A program made the translations under genes and the position numbers. Source: Lentisphaeria bacterium (GTDB lineage: Bacteria; Verrucomicrobiota; Lentisphaeria; Victivallales; UBA1829). From it: 18,789 nt of DNA. The stretch covers positions 1 to 18,789 of the forward strand of contig JAGAPM010000184.1 of NCBI GenBank assembly GCA_017623265.1, read 5' to 3'. Shown here one piece after another: positions 12,751-18,789 of the stretch (its first letter is position 1; the number at the start of each line of letters is the position of its first letter). The notes beneath the pieces were generated by a model. The model ran no database searches. It saw only the letters and a program-made list of their open reading frames with translations, and was not told where the DNA came from.

Positions 12751-14064
12751 ATGAAACTTCCTCAAATTTTCCTGACTTTTTTCCTGTTGCTATTTTCCAT
12801 CACAGTTTTTGCAGGAGAACTGTTCGTCTCTGCGACCACCGGCAAAAACTCCAACCCCGGTACAATGGAAGCGCCCTTGAAAGGACTCTGGAAAGCGATT
12901 GCCAAGGCGGCGCCCGGCGACACGATCCTCGTGGCGGAAGGCTCCTACTACGGCAAGATGTCCTGCGGCTGGATCAGTGTGGATAAACCGCTTCTGATCT
13001 ACGGCGGCTATTCCAAAGATTTCCAGCAGCGAGATCCGCAGAAGTTTCATACATTCATCCGCCCGAAAAATGCCCAGAACGGAACAAAACCTGTTTTTGC
13101 TTCCATGACGGTTGATACCAGGAAATACGGTCCCGAAGCAATGACCGCGATCAACGGTTTTATTTTTGATCACACCGATGCCAACAACTACCACGCCACC
13201 GAAGGCAAGCCGGAAGGTGTGGCGGAAGGGATGCTGATGCTTCCGCCGTCCAAAGGCAGCAAACCGATCGCCTCCATTGACCGTGGTCTTCTCCATACGA
13301 ACAGTGATGGTGTCCTTTCCATCAGCGATTGTCTGTTCCTCAATGCGTCCAACCATGCGTTGAACATCAACCATTTTTCCGGCACCATCCAGATCAAAAA
13401 CAATCTTTTCATCGGCAGCCGTATGGCAGCTGTGGATGCGAAAAGTACGAATGGCAAACCGTTTGCAGTGGATCTGGATTTCAGCAACAACACGGTACTT
13501 TTCACCTGGACCCGTACCAAAGGTTTTGAAGATATGGGCTATGGCTTCCGCGTGAATACCGGGATCACCACCAAGATTATGAACAACATTTTCGGCTTCA
13601 GCTGTATGGCGGGGATCGACAACACGAAGGGCGATCCCAAACAGAAAAGCGTTGTTCTGGAAAACAATATTTTCTTCCTGAACAAAAAATCGGATCTTAC
13701 GCTGACCGTCAGCCCCAACATCCTCTATGCCAAGGTGGAAGACGAAAGCTTTGAGGATATTGAAGAAGTGGAAGGGATGGCAACTGTGGCAGACAACCGC
13801 AGTCTGAAAGATCCTGCCATTTTCAAGGGGATCATTGATGAAAATTATCTGCGGGGATTCCTTTCCGCTTCCTATACAGAGAAAGTGGAATATGATGAAA
13901 ATTCCCCAATCAACCAGTTCCGGGAAATGTTCGGTTTGAACAAACAGGGGAAGATCACTTCCAAAGTATCCATGTTCGCCAATCCCTATCCGTTTGAAAG
14001 CGCCCTCAAGTTCTGGGGTGCAGTCAAAGGCTGCGGCGCACAAAATCCAGCCAAACAACAATGA
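12751..14064 (+). CDS. Secreted right-handed beta-helix protein, DUF1565-like
   Basis: A signal peptide covers residues 1-21 (hydrophobic core IFLTFFLLLFSITV, cleavage after VFA). The mature protein opens with LFVSATTGKNSNPGTMEAPLKGLWKAIAKAAPGDTILVAEGSY, the entry block of DUF1565/PbH1 beta-helix proteins: a secreted 'Ser-Asn-Pro-Gly, sharing a pathway to PGDTI' pattern. PbH1-type turns follow (LSISDCLFLNASNHAL, IQIKNNLFIGSRMAAV, FSNNTVLFTW, NNIFGFSCMAG, LENNIFFL). The last 120 residues are acidic and less repetitive. It probably binds or cleaves a polysaccharide in the periplasm or outside. The Shine-Dalgarno is weak. Only 50 bases separate it from the preceding terminator; these hold a TATAAA at 12717-12722 but no good -35, so its promoter is uncertain. 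The low-complexity lipoprotein follows after 51 A-rich bases. Confidence 0.8.
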   Translation: MKLPQIFLTFFLLLFSITVFAGELFVSATTGKNSNPGTMEAPLKGLWKAIAKAAPGDTILVAEGSYYGKMSCGWISVDKPLLIYGGYSKDFQQRDPQKFHTFIRPKNAQNGTKPVFASMTVDTRKYGPEAMTAINGFIFDHTDANNYHATEGKPEGVAEGMLMLPPSKGSKPIASIDRGLLHTNSDGVLSISDCLFLNASNHALNINHFSGTIQIKNNLFIGSRMAAVDAKSTNGKPFAVDLDFSNNTVLFTWTRTKGFEDMGYGFRVNTGITTKIMNNIFGFSCMAGIDNTKGDPKQKSVVLENNIFFLNKKSDLTLTVSPNILYAKVEDESFEDIEEVEGMATVADNRSLKDPAIFKGIIDENYLRGFLSASYTEKVEYDENSPINQFREMFGLNKQGKITSKVSMFANPYPFESALKFWGAVKGCGAQNPAKQQ

Positions 14065-14115
14065 AAACAAAAAACAACCATTACCAATAATCAACAAAAA
14101 AAAAGAAAAGTCAGT

Positions 14116-15111
14116 ATGAAAAAAATTACAATTCTGGCGTGTCTGCCCCTGCTTCTCGGTCTGACCGCCTGCACAGAAGACGACATGGTCTGGTTTCTGG
14201 AATCCATGCTCTATGACAAAGCACCACCCGAACCCGTCTATGTTGCGCCCCAGCCGGTCGTTGTAGCACCTCAGCCGGTCGTTGTAGCACCTCAGCCGGT
14301 CGTTGTGGCTCCGCCTCCCCCGCCGCGTCCGTCAACAGTGATCGTCACAACGCCGCCTCCGCCGCCGCGCCCGGTCTATGTGACTCCTCCTCCGCCGCGC
14401 CCGGGACACCACCACAAACCCAATCCGCCGAAACACGGTCATGATCACGGTCATAACAAGCGTCCAAGTGTAACGAACACAAATGTAGATGTAAACAAGA
14501 CCAGTACCACGATCATCAATCAGAACACGACGATCATCAATCAGAACTCCACCACGGTGAACCGTCCTTCTGCGCCGCGCCCGTCCGCTTCCACCCGTCC
14601 TATGCCTGCTGTCCGCCCGTCCACATCCCCCCGTCCTGCGGTCACGACACCGCGCCCGGATCCCGCCAGCAAGTACAGCACAGGCAGCAGCGTGAGCCGT
14701 CCGAATCCGAACGGCGTGTACAGCACAAAACCGGCAACGACAATCAGCAGACCGTCTACCTCGACCCGACCAGCAGTCACGACACCGCGCCCGAATCCGA
14801 ACGGCGTGTACCGCCCCAGCACCACGGTGACACGCCCCTCTACGGTGACACGCCCCTCTACGGTGACACGCCCCTCTACGGTGACACGCCCCTCCACGGT
14901 AACGCGTCCTTCCACAACGACCAAGGGGACCAGCGTGAGCCGTCCCTCCACGGTAACGCGCCCGAGCACCACGACGCGTCCGAGCACCACGACGCGTCCG
15001 AGCACTCCGGGGCGCGGAACCAGGCCTGCCCGTCCTTCTACGGCGACCCGTACTTCCACCTCCGGGCGTGTCAGCAATGCGGTCGGGAAAAGTCAATATA
15101 TGGAAGACTGA
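14116..15111 (+). CDS. Low-complexity Pro/Thr/Ser-rich lipoprotein with tandem repeats
   Basis: The signal peptide (MKKITILACLPLLLGLTAC) ends in lipobox L-T-A-C with lipidation at C19. A short predicted ordered part (20-40) precedes three copies of APQPVVV, polyproline stretches, a His-rich segment (GHHHKPNPPKHGHDHGHNK, about 96-115), an Asn-rich TTIINQN pair, and then about 150 residues dominated by RPST, VTRPST and TTRPST units. No folded catalytic domain is visible. Its composition suggests an extended, possibly glycosylated stalk or envelope spacer; the His-rich part could bind metal ions. The repeats are identical or nearly so in DNA, so copy number may vary by slippage. The start is supported by the signal peptide; the Shine-Dalgarno is weak (A-rich, AGAAAAG). 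Possibly cotranscribed with the beta-helix gene and ended by a good terminator. Confidence 0.8.
   Translation: MKKITILACLPLLLGLTACTEDDMVWFLESMLYDKAPPEPVYVAPQPVVVAPQPVVVAPQPVVVAPPPPPRPSTVIVTTPPPPPRPVYVTPPPPRPGHHHKPNPPKHGHDHGHNKRPSVTNTNVDVNKTSTTIINQNTTIINQNSTTVNRPSAPRPSASTRPMPAVRPSTSPRPAVTTPRPDPASKYSTGSSVSRPNPNGVYSTKPATTISRPSTSTRPAVTTPRPNPNGVYRPSTTVTRPSTVTRPSTVTRPSTVTRPSTVTRPSTTTKGTSVSRPSTVTRPSTTTRPSTTTRPSTPGRGTRPARPSTATRTSTSGRVSNAVGKSQYMED
14251..14313 (+). repeat. Three tandem 21-base repeats (APQPVVV units)
   Basis: CAGCCGGTCGTTGTAGCACC plus T occurs at 14251-14271 and identically at 14272-14292, with a diverged third copy at 14293-14313. Each unit encodes seven residues, so gain or loss keeps the frame. 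Confidence 0.9.
14824..14913 (+). repeat. Five tandem 18-base repeats (TVTRPS units)
   Basis: ACGGTGACACGCCCCTCT is present three times without change (14824-14877), a fourth copy (14878-14895) differs at the last base, and a fifth (14896-14913) at several. Perfect identity indicates recent expansion. Confidence 0.92.
14968..15003 (+). repeat. Two tandem 18-base repeats (TTTRPS units)
   Basis: ACCACGACGCGTCCGAGC at 14968-14985 is repeated exactly at 14986-15003, a second, separate expansion in the same gene. Confidence 0.88.
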
Positions 15112-15131
15112 TCCATTCTTCTGACCTTATT

Positions 15132-15171
15132 AAAACCGGGATCCTGAAAAGGGTTCCGGTTTTTTCTTTTT
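15132..15171 (+). terminator. Rho-independent terminator after the repeat lipoprotein
   Basis: AAAACCGGGATCCT (15132-15145) pairs with AGGGTTCCGGTTTT (15150-15163) through 14 pairs, two of them G-U, closed by a GAAA tetraloop and followed by T-rich sequence. It starts 20 bases after the stop codon. Confidence 0.9.
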
Positions 15172-15192
15172 GTATTTTTATAGAAAAATTAT

Positions 15193-15221
15193 TTGAATTT
15201 TTTGCAGTTCCGTGATATTAT
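15193..15221 (+). promoter_or_regulatory. Sigma70-type promoter of the large beta-helix-hydrolase operon
   Basis: TTGAAT (15193-15198), 17 bases, TATTAT (15216-15221), placed just after the preceding terminator. The predicted start point near 15228 gives a leader of about 35 bases to the ATG at 15263 and rules out coding starts upstream of it. Confidence 0.75.
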
Positions 15222-15252
15222 ACTTCCGGCGATCGAAAAATCCTAATTTACC

Positions 15253-15257
15253 GGAGG
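15253..15257 (+). promoter_or_regulatory. Ribosome binding site deciding the start of the large beta-helix gene
   Basis: GGAGG is followed by five bases (TAAAA) and then ATG at 15263, where a typical signal peptide begins. The reading frame is open further upstream, to 15212, but that part overlaps the promoter -10 box. Confidence 0.85.
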
Positions 15258-15262
15258 TAAAA

Positions 15263-18151
15263 ATGAAACTGAAAAGTCTCCCGTTGTTGTTGATGGCATT
15301 GCTGCCCTCTCTCGTATCCGCTCAAGTTCCTGCGCCGGCAGAAGCCGACAAAGTCGATGAGGCGTCACAGCAGAAAGCAGTCTCGCCGTTTTCCCGCGAT
15401 CTGGAAGTACCTTACATCTCCACCTATTACATTGAACCGGTTGTTACGATCGGCGGCATGGCGAAAGTGCCGTTCTATGTAACAGACTGGCATCAATCCG
15501 AAATCCGTTTCGGGGATAAATCCCATCGTTTCAACATTACGCTGGATGTGATCACGCCCAGCGGAAAGGTCTTCAAATTCACACCGAAGAACCGTCCTGC
15601 CGGGGACCATGAGCTGCGTTTTCCCGTCCGTGAGCCGGGGATCTACAAAATCTCTCTGCAGGCGATTGATGCCCGCGAACGCCGCAGCAATGTACTGATC
15701 CATGAAGTCTGGGGCAGAACAGAAGAAGAACAGAAGATCCCTGCTGCGCAGACGATGACTGTCAGTCAGAGCGATCTGGAAAAATACGGTATCTCCAACA
15801 AGGATGTGCCGGTGGTGATGATCCCGTATGAAATTCCCGCCACCGTAAAAGAGATCAATGCCCTTCCGGTTCCGCTCGCCAAACAGAGCGAAGAAATCGC
15901 TGCGAAAAATGCGGATAAGGTTCCGGCGAACGGCTATATGATCGTGACCGCCGCCCACAAAGCGCCTGCCAATCTGTTGAAGAACGACGGTTCCTGCGGC
16001 GCCTACAATCTTCCCACTCCGGAATGGATTCCCTACGCCTGGACCTGCAAGACCGGAAAGGTGGTTTACGGCAAAGACTATAACGCAGAAAAAGTGGAAG
16101 CGGATGCCGTCAAAACCGGAACCGGTCTGAACAAGCTCCTTGCGGATGCCAAAGCAGCCGGTATGCGGAAAGTGGTGCTTCCGAAAGGGATCTACCGCGT
16201 TTCCAATAAAACCACGATCAATATTCCCAGCGGCATGACGCTGGATCTGAACGGCGCCACCATCAAACTGAACCAGTTTGCCGGCTCCGGTGCCCTGATC
16301 ATCCGCATGGTCCATTGCTACGATTCCCACGTGATGAACGGCATTGTGGAAGGGGATTATTTTGAACATTACTATGACAAATCGCCCAACAACTCGGAAT
16401 GGGTCTGCGGGATCGGGATCGAAGGGGACAGCCGTTACTGCTCCTATAAAAACCTGGTCGTCCGCCACATTACCGGTTACGGCGTAACCAACGGCTTCAA
16501 GGATGGTTTCTCCTGGGGTATCGGGCTGAAGGATTACAAACGCGGCACGATCGACCGGAGAACCGGGACCTCAAAATTTGCGCTCGGCGTCTGGACCTCC
16601 GGCAACTATGCCAATATCTCCAAACTGCGTGATTCCGTGGGCTATCTGACCGCCTCCAAGATCCTCGGTTATCAGGGGCGCGCCCTGCGCAGCTGGAATC
16701 TGGAATTTCACTTCTTCGATAAGCAGAGAAAATATCTGGAAACGATCGAAGGTTGGCAGTATCGCCGCACCCGGATCCCGAAAAATGCTGAATTTGTGCG
16801 TGTCACCGTGGTCTCGGACACCGATCCGAGCAAGAGCGGCGTGGCAGTCAATATGTTCAAGATCCCGTGGAACTGCGCTTTTGAAAACCTCTTTATCCAG
16901 AACGCCCGCTGCGTGGGTATGGCGCCCAGCGCCATGTTCAACATGAAGATCGCAAACTGCTCCTTTGTCCGCTGCGGCGAATCCTCCGCCACCTGCGCCT
17001 TTGACGCAGAAGACGGCTGGGATATGATGCAGGATGTGTGGATCTACCGCAACCGCTTCCTCATGAACCCCCGGAACGAACTGCTCACCTGCGCCGGTCA
17101 TAACTTCATCATCGAAGAAAATGAAGCCTCGATCCACCTGTGGAGCCGTACAGCCGGCTATGTGATCCGCAACAACAAGGTCCGCAGTGCCAGTTACGGC
17201 TTCCGCAGCCGCGGCAGAACGCTCCTGCCCCGGATCGAAAACAACAACACCTACACCGGTTCGCTCCGGTTCGGCGACAGCGAAAAAGAATCTGCCATCC
17301 CCCGCATGAGAAAGTTCCAGCAGGGCGTGAATGCACCGGCTCTGGATGAAGACTGGGCGCTTGTCCTGCGCGGCAAGTTTGAAAACCGCGCCATCAACCC
17401 GGGAACCCGCGGTTTCCTTTACGGGTCCAGTGTAACCAAAGGGACCGGCGGCTCCTACAATCTGTTCTACAGTGAACTGAATGATACCACGATCACCCAC
17501 ATGGGCGGCGTCAATCTGCTGAACAGCCGGTTGAACAATGTGAAGGGCACGGTCTATCAGGCATCCCTGGCCATCGAAGGCTGCTATCTCAAGAATGTGG
17601 AAATCAACGCCAGCAACGGTGCCCAACTTACGTTCAGGAACTGCACTTTTGAGAACAGCTCCATCATCAGCGGCTACTGGATCTCGCCCCTCAAGATCAA
17701 ATTCATCAACTGCGTGATCAAAAATACGGATAAACCCATTGTCCGTACCGCATCCTATTCTGTAGGCAACATTGAATTTGAAAACTGCCTGATCGAAACC
17801 GGAAAATCCCCGGCGATCTACCTCTATGACCTGCGGGCGCAGAAAACGGACAGCCAGCCCGGTACCATCCGTTTCAACAAGTGCGATCTGGTCAACTCCG
17901 ACGGCTACTTTGTCGGCATGGGGGATCGCAACCCCGCAGCCAAGAATGTGAAGGTCATCACCGTTGAAGCCCTCGGCTCTGTGCTGACCAAAGACGGCAA
18001 GCCCATGCTCAATCCGGAATGTGTGGTAAAGACGCCCGCTCCTGCCTGGAAGATCAATGTTTCTGAAGCCCGGACACTGGAAATGATCCATCGCGGCTGG
18101 GATGAAGCCACCGGCAAGAAGATCGACGAACTGCTGAAGGATCTGCAATAA
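15263..18151 (+). CDS. Large secreted right-handed beta-helix protein (pectate-lyase-superfamily-like)
   Basis: The 962-residue protein has a signal peptide (1-20, cleavage after VSA). A beta-sandwich follows (about 35-155, including MAKVPFYVTDW and GIYKISLQAID), then a charged linker (about 160-225) and the beta-helix entry (about 288-340: AGMRKVVLPKGIYRVSNKTT, MTLDLNGATIKL). Helix turns run to about 440, are interrupted by an inserted domain (about 452-536, GYLTASKILGYQGRALRSWN through RVTVVSD) and resume with CAFDAEDGWDMMQD. The acids near D581, E583, D584 and D587 form a plausible active-site or metal cluster. More PbH1-type turns continue to the C-terminus (NCTFENSS, NCVIKNT, NCLIETG). 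It probably cleaves or binds a complex polysaccharide outside the cytoplasm. It has a good promoter, and an alpha/beta hydrolase gene starts one base after its stop codon. No catalytic class is assigned. Confidence 0.78.
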   Translation: MKLKSLPLLLMALLPSLVSAQVPAPAEADKVDEASQQKAVSPFSRDLEVPYISTYYIEPVVTIGGMAKVPFYVTDWHQSEIRFGDKSHRFNITLDVITPSGKVFKFTPKNRPAGDHELRFPVREPGIYKISLQAIDARERRSNVLIHEVWGRTEEEQKIPAAQTMTVSQSDLEKYGISNKDVPVVMIPYEIPATVKEINALPVPLAKQSEEIAAKNADKVPANGYMIVTAAHKAPANLLKNDGSCGAYNLPTPEWIPYAWTCKTGKVVYGKDYNAEKVEADAVKTGTGLNKLLADAKAAGMRKVVLPKGIYRVSNKTTINIPSGMTLDLNGATIKLNQFAGSGALIIRMVHCYDSHVMNGIVEGDYFEHYYDKSPNNSEWVCGIGIEGDSRYCSYKNLVVRHITGYGVTNGFKDGFSWGIGLKDYKRGTIDRRTGTSKFALGVWTSGNYANISKLRDSVGYLTASKILGYQGRALRSWNLEFHFFDKQRKYLETIEGWQYRRTRIPKNAEFVRVTVVSDTDPSKSGVAVNMFKIPWNCAFENLFIQNARCVGMAPSAMFNMKIANCSFVRCGESSATCAFDAEDGWDMMQDVWIYRNRFLMNPRNELLTCAGHNFIIEENEASIHLWSRTAGYVIRNNKVRSASYGFRSRGRTLLPRIENNNTYTGSLRFGDSEKESAIPRMRKFQQGVNAPALDEDWALVLRGKFENRAINPGTRGFLYGSSVTKGTGGSYNLFYSELNDTTITHMGGVNLLNSRLNNVKGTVYQASLAIEGCYLKNVEINASNGAQLTFRNCTFENSSIISGYWISPLKIKFINCVIKNTDKPIVRTASYSVGNIEFENCLIETGKSPAIYLYDLRAQKTDSQPGTIRFNKCDLVNSDGYFVGMGDRNPAAKNVKVITVEALGSVLTKDGKPMLNPECVVKTPAPAWKINVSEARTLEMIHRGWDEATGKKIDELLKDLQ

Positions 18152-18152
18152 G

Positions 18153-18789
18153 ATGTCACTGAAAAACATCACCCGGCGTGATCTGACCGATAAACTGGGG
18201 ATCACGGAAAAACTGGCAGCCGACCGCTGCGAACTGGATCCGGTCACGGTCTGGAAACGGGAAACAGAGTTCGGCACGATCGAAAAAATCGCCCTCTGCA
18301 TGGAAGAGGACTTTGTCAACCACATCTATCTGTGCCTGCCCCACGGAGCAGAACCGCCGTACCGGGCGTTCATCTGCCTGCAGGGACACTCCACCGGTAT
18401 GCACACATCCATTGCAGTGGACTGGAAGGATGAAATCACACCCATGCAGATCGAGGGCGACCGAGACTTTGCTATCGGCTGTATGCAGCGGGGCATTGTG
18501 GCTGTCTGTCTGGAACAGCGTGCCATGGGGGAAAACAGTACCGATCCCAACCATTATCCCTCCTGTCATCAGCCGGCAGCAACGGCGATCCTTGCGGGGA
18601 AAACCCTGGTGGGGGAACGGGTGTATGATGTGGACCGGGTGATCGACTATCTGTACGACCGGGGCGACTTTGATCCGGAACATATCGGTGTTATGGGCAA
18701 TTCCGGCGGCGGTACCACGTCCATGTATGCGGGAGCCGCCCTGCCCCGTCTGACTCATGTGATGCCCTCCTGCTCGTTCTGTTCTTATC
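18153..18789 (+). CDS. Alpha/beta hydrolase (esterase-like), partial at the window end
   Basis: The frame is open from ATG 18153 to the window edge, giving 212 residues and no stop, so the gene continues outside. Features of a dienelactone-hydrolase or Abhydrolase_7-like esterase are clear: FICLQGHSTGMH (oxyanion-hole region), VCLEQRAMGEN, a long helix VYDVDRVIDYLYDRGDFDPEHIG and the nucleophile elbow G-N-S184-G-G. The acid and His of the triad should lie beyond the edge. No signal peptide is visible. The start is one base after the beta-helix stop codon (TAA-G-ATG), and GAAGGA lies 11 bases upstream, so translation is probably coupled. The pairing suggests that the enzyme removes ester groups from the sugar products handled by the beta-helix protein; this is inference. 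Confidence 0.8.
   Translation, partial: MSLKNITRRDLTDKLGITEKLAADRCELDPVTVWKRETEFGTIEKIALCMEEDFVNHIYLCLPHGAEPPYRAFICLQGHSTGMHTSIAVDWKDEITPMQIEGDRDFAIGCMQRGIVAVCLEQRAMGENSTDPNHYPSCHQPAATAILAGKTLVGERVYDVDRVIDYLYDRGDFDPEHIGVMGNSGGGTTSMYAGAALPRLTHVMPSCSFCSY

Noticed and set aside
12790..14097. Minus-strand frame opposite the DUF1565-like gene
   Set aside because: It is antisense to a protein with signal peptide and repeated beta-helix turns, and it lacks any recognisable domain.
14824..14913. Tandem 18-base repeats as a CRISPR array
   Set aside because: The units abut without spacers, are in frame in a protein gene and have no cas genes nearby.
14332..15096. Two overlapping minus-strand frames opposite the repeat lipoprotein
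   Set aside because: They are by-products of the repetitive GC-rich sequence. The plus strand has a lipobox signal peptide and a terminator, the minus strand has neither.
15212..15262. Upstream extension of the large beta-helix protein by 17 residues
   Set aside because: It would start within the promoter -10 box and would bury the signal peptide; GGAGG precedes the ATG at 15263 at the right distance.

Overview
The window looks like chromosomal DNA of a gut-type, Gram-negative bacterium of the Planctomycetota-Verrucomicrobiota-Lentisphaerota group. My best guess is a Victivallis-like Lentisphaerota. The basis is the gene content only: a large GH106-like glycosidase, an acetyl-xylan-esterase-like hydrolase, several right-handed beta-helix proteins, an FAD-dependent oxidoreductase of the PF12831 type, lipoproteins with clear lipoboxes, and moderately GC-rich genes between AT-rich promoters. 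This is an inference from family habits, not a marker-gene assignment. No tRNA, rRNA, transposase, phage or CRISPR feature was found.

Layout. Positions 1-67 do not join naturally to what follows. The next gene (to 1100, +) is a beta-ketoacyl synthase that lacks its N-terminal two thirds and carries a second, degenerate synthase half at its C-terminus. Facing it on the minus strand is a probable operon (6541 down to 1092): pyridoxine/pyridoxal kinase, a GltS/ESS-type sodium:glutamate symporter with its own promoter, a small DUF1805 protein, and a cytoplasmic GH106-like glycosidase. A 207-base divergent control region (6542-6748) with a perfect palindrome and two near-identical tandem sites separates pdxK from an FAD oxidoreductase (6749-8050, +).

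The middle is minus-strand: a cytoplasmic beta-helix protein overlapping a DNA-3-methyladenine glycosylase I gene (9721-8116), a monocistronic lipoprotein with a near-consensus promoter and a strong terminator (10439-9864), and an acetyl xylan esterase-like enzyme (11961-10735). Between the last two lies a compact GC-rich element (10583-10715) that can fold into a 16-bp stem closing three hairpins, the most striking unexplained structure in the window.

The right part (12267-18789, +) encodes exported proteins: a small TRL-like lipoprotein with its own promoter and terminator, a secreted DUF1565-type beta-helix protein, a low-complexity Pro/Thr/Ser lipoprotein built from tandem repeats, a 962-residue secreted beta-helix protein with an inserted beta-sandwich, and, one base after its stop codon, an alpha/beta hydrolase cut by the window end. 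The overall theme is polysaccharide recognition, cleavage and deacylation in the envelope and cytoplasm. No substrate can be assigned from sequence alone.
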